Source: an uncultured Sphingorhabdus sp. (GTDB taxonomy: Bacteria > Pseudomonadota > Alphaproteobacteria > Sphingomonadales > Sphingomonadaceae). From it: 36,834 nt of DNA. The notes under the pieces are model-generated. The model did not search any database, had not been told where the DNA came from, and worked only from the letters and a program-made list of their open reading frames with translations. The position numbers and the translations under genes are program-made. Location of the stretch: positions 1 to 36,834 of the forward strand of contig NZ_CALMSV010000166.1 in the NCBI RefSeq assembly GCF_937872355.1, read 5' to 3'. This document shows positions 7,557-15,720 of this stretch, piece by piece (position 1 is the first letter of the stretch; each line of letters starts with the position of its first letter).

Positions 7557-8564
7557 ATGAAACTAGCCTCTTTAAAGTCCGGTCGTGATGGCAAACTGGT
7601 CGTCGTGTCCAATGATCTCGCCTGGTATGCCGATGCAGCTCATATCTGTGCGACGCTGCAGGCCGCGCTGGATGATTGGTCGCGCATTTCTCCTAGACTG
7701 GAGGCGCTCGCCACCGACCTCGAACATGATGTGATCCCCAAGGAGCGGTTCCACGAGCATGATGCCGCGTCGCCCTTACCGCGCGCCTATCAATGGGCCG
7801 ACGGTTCGGCTTATGTGAACCATGTCGCCCTTGTCCGGCAGGCGCGCGGTGCAGAGATGCCCGAAAGTTTCTGGCTCGATCCGTTGATGTATCAGGGTGG
7901 ATCGGATGGCTTCCTTGGTCCGCGTGATAATATCCCGCTTGGCGACGTCGCCTGGGGCTGCGACATGGAAGCGGAAGTTGTTGTGGTGACTGGCGACGTC
8001 CCGATGGGTGTAAGCGCCGAACAGGCGAGGGACTATATACGACTCGTTGGCTTGACCAACGATGTGTCGCTGCGCGGCCTCATTCCAGACGAGCTTGCCA
8101 AGGGCTTCGGCTTTTTCCAGTCAAAACCCGCCAGCGCCTTTTCACCCGTATTCGCAACCCCCGAAACACTGGGCAATCGCTGGGACGGTAGAAAGCTGCA
8201 TGGTGCGTTGTGCGTCGACCTCAATGGACAGCCCTTGGGCCGCGCCGATGCCGGCGTCGACATGACGTTCGATTTCGGACAACTTATCTCCCATGCGGCA
8301 AAGACGCGAAACCTTTCTGCCGGAACGATCATTGGCTCGGGTACGGTATCGAACCGTGACGCTGATGGTGGCCCGGGCAAACCGATCGGAGAGGGCGGCC
8401 TTGGCTATAGCTGCCTCGCGGAAGTCCGGACGATTGAAACTATCCAGGGCGGAAAACCCGTCACGCCTTTCATGAAGGCGGGTGATACCGTCCGCATCTG
8501 GATGGACGATGAGAAACACCATCCAATTTTCGGGGTGATCGAACAGACCGTCGTCGCAGCTTGA
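7557..8564 (+). CDS. fahA: Fumarylacetoacetase family hydrolase
   Basis: This 335-residue enzyme should hydrolyse fumarylacetoacetate to fumarate and acetoacetate, the last step of the homogentisate pathway. The C-terminal FAH domain is recognisable from DVAWGCDMEAEVVVVTGDVP (metal-binding acidic residues), FGFFQSKPASAFSP, and GSGTVSNRD with GYSCLAE towards the end. The N-terminal part (about 1-110) is the smaller domain of the two-domain fumarylacetoacetases. AGGAAG precedes the ATG by 6 bases. It is set apart from hppD/VOC by the inverted C13 peptidase gene, so it probably has its own promoter in 7465-7556, where I could not pick out clear hexamers. A strong hairpin follows the stop. Confidence 0.88.
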   Translation: MKLASLKSGRDGKLVVVSNDLAWYADAAHICATLQAALDDWSRISPRLEALATDLEHDVIPKERFHEHDAASPLPRAYQWADGSAYVNHVALVRQARGAEMPESFWLDPLMYQGGSDGFLGPRDNIPLGDVAWGCDMEAEVVVVTGDVPMGVSAEQARDYIRLVGLTNDVSLRGLIPDELAKGFGFFQSKPASAFSPVFATPETLGNRWDGRKLHGALCVDLNGQPLGRADAGVDMTFDFGQLISHAAKTRNLSAGTIIGSGTVSNRDADGGPGKPIGEGGLGYSCLAEVRTIETIQGGKPVTPFMKAGDTVRIWMDDEKHHPIFGVIEQTVVAA

Positions 8565-8569
8565 ATCAA

Positions 8570-8603
8570 AAAAGGCGGGAGGAACATCCCGCCTTTTCTG
8601 TTT
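8570..8603. terminator. Bidirectional rho-independent terminator
   Basis: A perfect 11-base-pair stem, AAAAGGCGGGA (8570-8580) and TCCCGCCTTTT (8587-8597), has a 6-base loop and T-rich sequence on the right. The left side is A-rich (8568-8573), so the hairpin can also terminate minus-strand transcripts. It sits between the convergent ends of fahA (8564) and tadC (8618) and should serve both. Confidence 0.9.
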
Positions 8604-8617
8604 AAGTTCCGATCAGC

Positions 8618-9619
8618 CTATTTCTTGGCAAAGGCATCGCCGATCGAGCAGGCTGCCGGCCCCAGAATCACGATGAACAGTGTCGGCAGAATGAAAAGGA
8701 TCAGCGGCACCGTCATGATCGCGGGAAGGCGGGCGGCCTTTTCTTCGGCACGCATCATGCGTTCGTTGCGGAATTCGGCCGACAGCACACGGAGAGCCGA
8801 AGCGAGCGGCGTACCATATTTCTCAGTCTGGATCATGGTCGTGACCACGCCCTTCACCGAGTCCAGATCGACACGATAAGCTAGGTTTTCGAATGCCATG
8901 CGACGTTCAGTCAGGAAGCCGAGCTCGATCGCCGTGAGTGCGAACTCGTCACCCAGTTCGGGAAAGCCGCGGCCAAGTTCCTTTGCAACGCGATTGAAGG
9001 CAGAGTCGACCGTTAGACCGGCTTCGGCGCAGATGACAAGCAAGTCGAGCGCATCGGGCAGACCCTTGCGGATCGCATCGGTTCGCTTCTGTATAAGGTT
9101 GCCGAGATAGATGTCTGCTGCCTTGTAGCCAAAAATTGCCATGGCAGCGAACACCGCAAAACGCTTGAATGGCGTCCAATCGGCCAGGCCACCCATGCCG
9201 TAAATCCAGAACAAGGCTCCGCCGCCAAGCAGGATCGGCCCGACAAGCCGACTGAAGATCACCGCAACCGCAAGTTCCTTACGGCGGATGCCGGCTTGCG
9301 CCAGTTTTTGTTGCGCGACCTTGATCTGATCATCCTGCAACACCTTGAGCGACGACAGCAACTGGCGCATTTTGTCGGTCGTTTCGGTGTTGCGCACCAG
9401 CTTGGCACGCTTCTTTGCGGTCGACGCCGAAATTCCAGCCTTTAACTGCTCACGACGTTCGTTCAGCGCCTTGACGCGCTTGGTCATCGGGTCGCGAACT
9501 GTGACTGCCGCATAGATGGCAAGTATCACCGCAAAACTGGCAATCGCCGTCATCAGAGTGGCTACCCACATGACGTCGATGCCCATGATTTCGGGTCCAG
9601 GAGGTTGAGCGCTGTTCAT
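8618..9619 (-). CDS. tadC: Tad pilus inner membrane protein TadC
   Basis: This 333-residue type II secretion F-domain protein has an N-terminal membrane segment (about 15-37). A cytoplasmic region follows, rich in lysine and arginine. The T2SSF domain contains PDALDLLVICAEAGLTVDSA, and two hydrophobic helices close the protein (VPLILFILPTLFIVILGPA). TadC and TadB form the platform in the inner membrane on which Flp pili are assembled. It is the last gene of the minus-strand cpa operon, 18 bases after tadB. A later in-frame ATG at codon 12 could also start it, but the first ATG has a plausible GAGAAAG just upstream. Confidence 0.92.
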   Translation of the reverse strand: MNSAQPPGPEIMGIDVMWVATLMTAIASFAVILAIYAAVTVRDPMTKRVKALNERREQLKAGISASTAKKRAKLVRNTETTDKMRQLLSSLKVLQDDQIKVAQQKLAQAGIRRKELAVAVIFSRLVGPILLGGGALFWIYGMGGLADWTPFKRFAVFAAMAIFGYKAADIYLGNLIQKRTDAIRKGLPDALDLLVICAEAGLTVDSAFNRVAKELGRGFPELGDEFALTAIELGFLTERRMAFENLAYRVDLDSVKGVVTTMIQTEKYGTPLASALRVLSAEFRNERMMRAEEKAARLPAIMTVPLILFILPTLFIVILGPAACSIGDAFAKK

Positions 9620-9637
9620 CTTTCTCGGTCCTGTCCC

Positions 9638-10600
9638 TTAGATTTCAAAGCTGACCATTTTGGCCATGATACCAACACCAATGCTCATCCAGACCAGTCC
9701 AACTATGCCGGCGATCATCAGGCGTTGCTCGACAAAGAAGCCCCCCAGATATTCCGGGTTTACCGACCAGACGAGCGCGAAGACAATGAACGGCAGCGAA
9801 CCGACGATATAGGCCGACGCTTTGGATTCGGACGACATGGCACGAATCTTCAGCTTCATCTGTGCGCGTTTACGCAACACGTCGGCGAGGTTTGACAGCG
9901 TTTCCGCAAGGTTACCCCCGGTTTCGCGCTGGATGGCAAGAGTGATTACGAAGAACTGGAATTCGGGTGTGCCAAGCCGCTCTGCTGTATCCTGCAGTGC
10001 ATCTTCCATGGTTTTGCCGATCTTGATCTTTTCGGTCACAATCTTGAATTCTTCGCCAACTGGGCCCGGGATTTCGCGGGCAACGACGCCGAGCGTTTCA
10101 CCAACCGGAAGGCCTGATTTCAATCCGCGAACGAGCAATTCGATCGCTTCCGGAAATTTTGCGGTGAAGTCATTGATCCGTTTGCGGATCAGGTAACTGA
10201 CGGAAAAGTGCGGCACGGCCAGAGCGAGAAAAGTTGCCCCGCCAAGAGCGAGCAACATCGGTGCTCCCCGAATTGTCAGTATTCCGAATATGGCGATAAA
10301 AATCCCGCCGCTGACATAGAGATACTGGTTCAGCCTCCATTTTTTGCCTGTCTGTTGAAGGCGCAGGCGCAGGCGATCGGTCACGCTCATTTTCGTGCCT
10401 TCGGTGAACATGATCGGTCGACGCGCGGCCACTGCCTTGCGCATTTGTTGCTCAAGTTTGGCGTCAACCGAGTCCGAATGGCGGATTTTTACCGCACTCA
10501 GTCGTCGGTTCGCTGCTTTCCCCGTTGCAGGTCCTGCAAAGGCAAATCCCAAAAGGATGAGCGAGGCCACCAAACCAAAAATGAGAACCAGATTGTTCAT
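9638..10600 (-). CDS. tadB: Tad pilus inner membrane protein TadB
   Basis: This 320-residue protein pairs with TadC. It has an N-terminal membrane helix (NNLVLIFGLVASLILLGFAF) and a basic cytoplasmic region. The T2SSF domain contains FPEAIELLVRGLKSGLPVGE and QRETGGNLAETLSNLADVLR, the core motif of secretion F proteins, and C-terminal transmembrane helices follow. In most Tad loci the gene directly upstream is the ATPase cpaF/tadA. Here the upstream gene is cpaE and only 60 bases lie between. Confidence 0.92.
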   Translation of the reverse strand: MNNLVLIFGLVASLILLGFAFAGPATGKAANRRLSAVKIRHSDSVDAKLEQQMRKAVAARRPIMFTEGTKMSVTDRLRLRLQQTGKKWRLNQYLYVSGGIFIAIFGILTIRGAPMLLALGGATFLALAVPHFSVSYLIRKRINDFTAKFPEAIELLVRGLKSGLPVGETLGVVAREIPGPVGEEFKIVTEKIKIGKTMEDALQDTAERLGTPEFQFFVITLAIQRETGGNLAETLSNLADVLRKRAQMKLKIRAMSSESKASAYIVGSLPFIVFALVWSVNPEYLGGFFVEQRLMIAGIVGLVWMSIGVGIMAKMVSFEI

Positions 10601-10626
10601 CTTTTACCGCCTCTGCCCCAATCGGA

Positions 10627-10640
10627 GTCCCTTGCGGGAC
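10627..10640. repeat. Small hairpin between cpaE and tadB
   Basis: GTCCC (10627-10631) and GGGAC (10636-10640) form a 5-base-pair stem with a 4-base loop, followed by an ACCGGT palindrome (10641-10646). It lies in the 60-base gap where other Tad loci carry cpaF. No U-tract follows on the minus strand, so it is not a clear terminator. It could affect processing or stability of the operon message. Confidence 0.35.
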
Positions 10641-10660
10641 ACCGGTGTGGCATTCGAGTG

Positions 10661-11920
10661 TTATTTTTTTGCCAACAGCGACTTGAAACCAGACATCATA
10701 GATTTTTTCGACGATGCGGCTTTAGACTCGGTTGCCTCTTCTTCGGGGACGCCTGTTGACTTGATCATGTCGGTCAAAGCGACGATACCCGAGGCCACCT
10801 TGCTCGAACGGACAGAGTCGACCAGTGGTTTGCCGAGTTTGGCAGCCTGCGCCGTTGCTTTTGAGTCCAGCGGGATTACCAGATCAATCTTGCGCTCGAT
10901 TGAGCTTTCAAAATCCTTGCGTGAAATCTCGATGCCGCCGGCCTGGGCTTTGTTGGCAACGACGATCGTCTGGCAAGACGGTGCGTTTGCGCGCAGCCAC
11001 GCAAGCAGGCGAATGGCATCACGCGCCGAAGCCAGTGTCAGTTCGCAGACAATCACCGCCACATTCACATCGTGCAAAAGATGCGGGTAAGCGATCAGCA
11101 TGTTGCGTGGCAGATCGATAACTGTGTTCTCGAACGCTGCCCGGAATTCTTCCTGCAACTGGAAGAAGGCCGACCCGTCTGTCATGATGGGGCTGCTGAT
11201 CGCAGCTTCAGCTGACAGAATGGAGAGCTTGTCATTGGCCTTGATTGTTGCGCGCTCGATGAAAAGCCCGTCAATACGGCTCGGATTGTCGATTGCGTCG
11301 GTCAACCCGCGGCCCGGCTCCAGATCTAATGCCAGAGCGCCCGTTCCGAAGTGGACGTCGAGATCGAGAAGACCCGTCAGGTGACCCATTCGTTCAGACA
11401 GCAACCAGGCAATTGATGTTGCAATGGTCGATGCCCCTACGCCGCCGCGTGTACCGATAACTGCGGTCGACAGGTGCGGATGTTCCTTGGCTCCGTCGTC
11501 GTGCTTTGGCGCGTTGAGGATCATCTGGGCATGTGTCACGGCATCGCGAAGCGCATCGGGACTTACTGGCTTAAGCAGATAGTCCTGCAGGCCTGAAAGC
11601 ATGAGATCGCGGTACAACCGAACATCATTGACCTGACCCATCGCGATAACGACGGTTCCGGGTTCGCAAACTTCAGCCAGTCCATTGATGTCCGAAATCG
11701 GGTCGCCCGATTCCGACAGGTCAACCAGCAGAATTTGTGGGCTGGCCGATACGGACAGCGATTGGACAGCGTTGCGCAAGCCGCCTTTGAAGGCTTTTTC
11801 CTGCGGCCACCCCATATCGTCGCAAACTGTGCGGACGACATCGAGGGTCAGGTCATCGCAAACATAGGCTGTGAACGGATCTCTGGCACCGGCCGAGACA
11901 CTTTTAAATGGTGCGTTCAT
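10661..11920 (-). CDS. cpaE: Tad pilus localisation ATPase CpaE/TadZ
   Basis: This 419-residue protein has two domains. Residues about 15-140 form a receiver-like fold with LLVDLSE (Asp67) and LLKPVS. From about 150 a MinD/ParA-type ATPase domain starts with GTRGGVGAST (156-165) and continues with LLDLDVHFGTG. The Walker A motif is deviant and lacks both the signature lysine and the usual GKT lysine; divergent Walker A motifs are known in the TadZ family. TadZ/CpaE marks the cell pole and recruits the pilus machine. The ATG shares one base with the stop of cpaD (TAATG), indicating coupling. A nearby TadA/CpaF is expected but missing. Confidence 0.9.
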   Translation of the reverse strand: MNAPFKSVSAGARDPFTAYVCDDLTLDVVRTVCDDMGWPQEKAFKGGLRNAVQSLSVSASPQILLVDLSESGDPISDINGLAEVCEPGTVVIAMGQVNDVRLYRDLMLSGLQDYLLKPVSPDALRDAVTHAQMILNAPKHDDGAKEHPHLSTAVIGTRGGVGASTIATSIAWLLSERMGHLTGLLDLDVHFGTGALALDLEPGRGLTDAIDNPSRIDGLFIERATIKANDKLSILSAEAAISSPIMTDGSAFFQLQEEFRAAFENTVIDLPRNMLIAYPHLLHDVNVAVIVCELTLASARDAIRLLAWLRANAPSCQTIVVANKAQAGGIEISRKDFESSIERKIDLVIPLDSKATAQAAKLGKPLVDSVRSSKVASGIVALTDMIKSTGVPEEEATESKAASSKKSMMSGFKSLLAKK

Positions 11921-12501
11921 TAGTTTGCGCCTCCGGATTTCTTGCGCGATCCACCACGGCTGTTTTCAGGAGTGGATTCGCGGCCGCGTACTAGATCTTC
12001 GGGATCGGCAACCATCGCAGCAAGATTGCTGTTCGTAGCGCATCCGTAGTTGGGATGGTTGCTGGAGTTGTAATTGGCCTCAGTGGTTTTGGTCCAATTC
12101 GGGCAATTGGGCACGCTGGCCGTCGAGCGGGTCACGACTACCCTGGCAGTACCGGGCACTACATTGCCAGCGGTGACCGGTGCCGTTTCGCTTAGCAGCA
12201 AACCATGCTTGGCTGCGAGGTCACTCACCGCCTGCTTGGTTGCTGCATCGGGGTAGCTATCGCCAAAGTCCACGGCGATGCGATCACCAAATCGCAGTTT
12301 CATGGCCTCAAACCATTGTGCGATACGGTTTTGTTCGAACGATGAGAGTCCAGCGCTGCTGTCGACATTTACGTCGAGCGCATAGTTGTTGCGCTGAACC
12401 ACCGGTTGGTTGGTCGAGTACATCGACGTATTCGAACCATTTGCGCCGCATCCGGCGAGCGTGAAGGCCAAAGTTGCTGTCAAGATTAGTTTTGCACGCA
12501 T
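11920..12501 (-). CDS. cpaD: Tad pilus lipoprotein CpaD
   Basis: CpaD is an outer-membrane-associated lipoprotein that supports the CpaC secretin. The chosen start (ATG at 12499-12501) gives 193 residues with a signal peptide and lipobox LAGC, followed by CGANGS. AGGAG lies 7 bases upstream. The ATG at 12507 has only one base of spacing and the TTG at 12525 overlaps the cpaC stop, so both are less likely. The body contains NYALDVNVDSSAGLSSFEQ, typical of CpaD. Later it has PNCPNWTKTTEANYNSSNHP and NYGCATNSNLAAMVADPEDL, the conserved C-terminal CpaD region. The tail is rich in Arg, Ser and Gly. Confidence 0.88.
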   Translation of the reverse strand: MRAKLILTATLAFTLAGCGANGSNTSMYSTNQPVVQRNNYALDVNVDSSAGLSSFEQNRIAQWFEAMKLRFGDRIAVDFGDSYPDAATKQAVSDLAAKHGLLLSETAPVTAGNVVPGTARVVVTRSTASVPNCPNWTKTTEANYNSSNHPNYGCATNSNLAAMVADPEDLVRGRESTPENSRGGSRKKSGGAN

Positions 12502-12521
12502 GTTCATGCTCCTCACGTCGC

Positions 12522-14141
12522 TCAATTGAAGCTGAAGCCGGGTGCTGACCCTGCTTCACCGGATTTGGATTTCTTGGCCTGCTTGGTGCTGATCGCCGGA
12601 GCGGCTTCGCTTACGGTGCCGAACTCCGGGCCCTTCACATTGTCGGGCGCAACAGTCGGCATCGGGCGTTCAGCAGATCCGGTCAAATTCGACGCGGTCT
12701 TGTTGAGCAGGATGCGCTCCAGATCAGTCGGAGTATTGTAACCGTCGGTCGGCAGCTTGATTTCTGATTCCGAGACCGGCTTCACCAGATAGGGCGTAAC
12801 GACGATGACCAGTTCGGTCTCGTTGCGCTTCCAGCCATTTGACTTGAATAGGGCACCGAGAACCGGAACATCGCCCAGGCCCGGATATTTATCGACCGAG
12901 GTGTTCGCCGAGTTTGAGAGCAGCCCGGCAATCATAAAGCTCTGGCCAGAACCCAGTTCGACCGTTGTTTCTGCCATACGTGTGGTGATCGCCGGTATTT
13001 CGGTTCCCGCGATCCGAACAGCACCCTGCGATGAGATATCCGAGACTTCCGGACGGACCCGCAGGAGGATGCGACCGTCAGACTGGACCGTTGGGGTGTA
13101 GCGAAGGCTGACACCAAAATCGCGGAACTGCACGGTGGTCGCGCCAAAATTGTCCGCCACCGGTATCGGAAACTGCCCGCCAGCCAGAAATTCTGCGGAT
13201 TCACCAGAGATAGTGGTGAGATTAGGTTGAGCAAGCGTGGTCGAAAGACCGGCGCGCTCGGCAATGTCAAACGCAGCTGCGACATCGATACCGAACAATT
13301 TGCCCGCGAGGTTCAGCACATTGCTTCCAACCGGGTTATTGAAGGTATATTGCGTACCGCCGGTGATGAACTGACCGGTAGCCGGATTGAACGGCAATGA
13401 GATCGATCCTGCGGGAAGGCCATACAGCGACGACGCATCCAGGCGCGGAAAGGCGCTGGTGTTGAGATCGCCAATGGTACCCACATTGCGACCGCGACCG
13501 ACGCCAAAGACAAGGCCATTGCCGTCATTGTCGCGAGTTGTGAAATTTGATGCAATTTCCTTGGCCAGCGAACGGCTGACTTCCGCAATCCGGACCTGCA
13601 GATTGACCTGCATTGGAACGGCGGTCTTCAGTCGACTGACGACTTTTGTCGCATCGCCAACAAACGCCTGAACCAGTGTTTCAGCTTCCTGCACATCTTC
13701 AGGTTGGGCAACGGTGCCGGTAAGCAGTACCACACCGTTCATGGTCGAAACCTTGATGTCGGCTTCGGGCATTGCGAGCAGCAGCATCTGGTCAACCGAG
13801 TCGAGATTGTTACCTACGCGGATCGTTGCTGAATAGATCGTCCGTCCCGCAGCATCTGTTGCATACACGGTCGTTTCGCCTTGCCCTTTACCCAGGATAT
13901 AAAGCTGCCGGGGGCTGCGGACATCGACATCGGCGATCGTCGGGTTAGAAACAACAACGTCGGATACCGAAGAGCCAAGATTGATCTGCTCGCCACGTCC
14001 GACCGACAGAACGATCACGCGGCCGCCGGTTTTGGATGCAGCAGGGTCTGCTTTTGCAGGAGCCGCGCTGGCGACGGTGGAAATGGAGGCGGCGAAGATA
14101 ATCGCTGCAGCACCGGATTTCATGAGTGATTTGATGGTCAT
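12522..14141 (-). CDS. cpaC: Tad pilus outer membrane secretin CpaC
   Basis: This 539-residue secretin forms the channel for Flp pili in the outer membrane. After a signal peptide (MTIKSLMKSGAAAIIFAASI and on, cleaved near SAAPAKA) come the RcpA/CpaC N-terminal domain (SVGRGEQINLGSSVSDVVVS, LYILGKGQGETTVYA) and a BON-like segment (VVLLTGTVAQPEDVQEAETL). The secretin domain ends with VPVLGALFKSNGWKRNETEL and VIVVTPYLVKP. The ATG at 14139-14141 has GGAGG 8 bases upstream. A longer frame starting at 14237 would overlap cpaB and has no signal peptide at its start, so I rejected it. Confidence 0.93.
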   Translation of the reverse strand: MTIKSLMKSGAAAIIFAASISTVASAAPAKADPAASKTGGRVIVLSVGRGEQINLGSSVSDVVVSNPTIADVDVRSPRQLYILGKGQGETTVYATDAAGRTIYSATIRVGNNLDSVDQMLLLAMPEADIKVSTMNGVVLLTGTVAQPEDVQEAETLVQAFVGDATKVVSRLKTAVPMQVNLQVRIAEVSRSLAKEIASNFTTRDNDGNGLVFGVGRGRNVGTIGDLNTSAFPRLDASSLYGLPAGSISLPFNPATGQFITGGTQYTFNNPVGSNVLNLAGKLFGIDVAAAFDIAERAGLSTTLAQPNLTTISGESAEFLAGGQFPIPVADNFGATTVQFRDFGVSLRYTPTVQSDGRILLRVRPEVSDISSQGAVRIAGTEIPAITTRMAETTVELGSGQSFMIAGLLSNSANTSVDKYPGLGDVPVLGALFKSNGWKRNETELVIVVTPYLVKPVSESEIKLPTDGYNTPTDLERILLNKTASNLTGSAERPMPTVAPDNVKGPEFGTVSEAAPAISTKQAKKSKSGEAGSAPGFSFN

Positions 14142-14145
14142 TTTA

Positions 14146-15162
14146 TTACCTCCGGTCCACATTGACTTCTTCGACAGCACCGGCGCGAGAGACGCGGACG
14201 ACGCTGCCACGGCGAACCTGTTCGATCTGTTTTTCAACCTTCACGGCTTCTGCTGCAATCTGCACGGGCGTGATTGCGGGAAGGCTGCTGCGCTGGAAAC
14301 GTGAGACATCGCCGCCGGTTGCATAGGTGCTCGGGCCTGCAGTCGGTTGCTTCTGAACCGAGGCGAGGAACTTTTCTTCTTCCTCAGCAGTTGCGCCCTT
14401 GGGCAATTTCACATCGCCTGATGCCAGCGCCATTTCGAGCTCGGCTGCGTTGTCGGCGAGCGAACGGAGCGAGAGACTGATCGTACCGATCGTCTGCGCC
14501 ACGGCGATTTTTTCTGCAATGCGCGGCGTCACTTCGATGGTCACCAACTTGTACTTCGAAGGAATGCTATTGCCTTTTTCATCGACGCTTGGCGTCGAGC
14601 GCTGATCAGTTGCCAGGACTCGAAGGTTGCGGATGATGGTTTCCGAAACTTTCAAGGGCTGACCTGTGCCTGCGCCGCTGACATTTTGTGTCAGGACAAG
14701 ATCGACACGGTCGCCCGGGAAGACAAAGCCTGAAACACCAGTGAGTGTAGAGACTGGGACCGATACCGCACGCATGCCGGGTCCGAGTGCCGCAGCAAGG
14801 AAACCACGATCGCCAGGTGCGACAAGCGAACCTTGGGTAATCGGCTGTCCGGCTGTAATCGGATTGCGCACAACCGTGCCGACCAATGTGGTCGTCTGGT
14901 CAGGCTCGCCATCCTTCTTGATGAAATAGGCTTCCTCGATCAGCTCTTCCGGCCACGGCTGATAGCGAATGCTGTCTGCAGTCAGAATTGTTCCAACCGG
15001 CAATGCCCGTGTTGCAACGATGACCTTTGGGCCAGTGGCGACGGGTTTTTGCGCAACCGCTTGGGGTGCGCCTCCGCCCGAGAACATGCTGCGCGCCATA
15101 AACGCGGTGACTGCGGCTATCAGCAGCGCGCAGACCAGCAAGATTACTTTTTTCCTATCCAT
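14146..15162 (-). CDS. cpaB: Tad pilus assembly protein CpaB/RcpC
   Basis: This 338-residue protein has an N-terminal membrane anchor (KKVILLVCALLIAAVTAFMA). A SAF domain follows (VATRALPVGTILTADSIRYQ), then the RcpC/CpaB domain with GMRAVSVPVSTLTGVSGFVF and PGDRVDLVLTQNVSG. It works in the periplasm with the CpaC secretin. I chose ATG 15160-15162 (MDRKK) with CAGGAG 10 bases upstream; an in-frame TTG at 15171 is less likely. cpaC starts 4 bases after its stop. Confidence 0.92.
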   Translation of the reverse strand: MDRKKVILLVCALLIAAVTAFMARSMFSGGGAPQAVAQKPVATGPKVIVATRALPVGTILTADSIRYQPWPEELIEEAYFIKKDGEPDQTTTLVGTVVRNPITAGQPITQGSLVAPGDRGFLAAALGPGMRAVSVPVSTLTGVSGFVFPGDRVDLVLTQNVSGAGTGQPLKVSETIIRNLRVLATDQRSTPSVDEKGNSIPSKYKLVTIEVTPRIAEKIAVAQTIGTISLSLRSLADNAAELEMALASGDVKLPKGATAEEEEKFLASVQKQPTAGPSTYATGGDVSRFQRSSLPAITPVQIAAEAVKVEKQIEQVRRGSVVRVSRAGAVEEVNVDRR

Positions 15163-15204
15163 GACGAACAAGCTCCTGAACGGTCCCCTGAATGAGACAG
15201 CTAA

Positions 15205-15678
15205 TCACCTAAAATGGTTAAAAAAACGTTCACCGGCGCACCAAAGGCCGGCGAGCGAAATTGCGACGCCATATGGAATGCGGACGTGACCGCTTCCTTT
15301 TCGTATCTTGTGAACGATGAAGAAAATTATGGTTACCAGCGCACCGAGCAAACTGGCATTGAAAACAAATTTGATGACGACCAGAGGCGGAAACCATAGG
15401 GCGACTGCCGCGAACAATTTCACGTCGCCACCACCCATCATGCCGAAGTAGAAAAACAGCGCGAAGAACAGGAAAGTCGCGATTCCTGCGCCGAGATAAT
15501 AGCCAACTTCAGGCCAGGTAAATGTCCCCGTCGCGAGCCAATAAAGAGGTGCGGCGAGCGCAATTGACGCTGTCACCCAATTGTAAATGAGGCGGTGCCG
15601 AATGTCGGAATAGATCGACACCAGCAGGCCGATTGCCAAGCCGCCAAGCAGCGCGTAAGCGAAAAAATTCTGGTCCAT
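15205..15678 (-). CDS. cpaA: Prepilin peptidase CpaA/TadV (family A24)
   Basis: This 157-residue membrane protease cleaves and probably methylates Flp pilin precursors. Both catalytic aspartates of the family are visible: Asp25 in YSDIRHRLIYN and the second in the GxGD-type motif GMMGGGDVKLF. It has about five or six hydrophobic helices and is the short form that lacks an N-terminal methyltransferase domain. It is the first gene of the operon. No pilin gene lies between it and the divergent hydrolase 42 bases away, although its substrate is often encoded next to it. Confidence 0.92.
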   Translation of the reverse strand: MDQNFFAYALLGGLAIGLLVSIYSDIRHRLIYNWVTASIALAAPLYWLATGTFTWPEVGYYLGAGIATFLFFALFFYFGMMGGGDVKLFAAVALWFPPLVVIKFVFNASLLGALVTIIFFIVHKIRKGSGHVRIPYGVAISLAGLWCAGERFFNHFR

Positions 15679-15720
15679 ATTGCCGCACTGTTAACCATCA
15701 GAACTTTCTAAAAGGTAACC

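Noticed and set aside
14142-14237. Longer cpaC start overlapping cpaB
   Set aside because: The internal ATG at 14141 has GGAGG at ideal spacing and starts the signal peptide.
15679-15720. Search for a CtrA box or pilin gene between cpaA and the hydrolase
   Set aside because: The 42 bases hold a GTTAAC palindrome but no second half-site at the right spacing and no open frame for a pilin.
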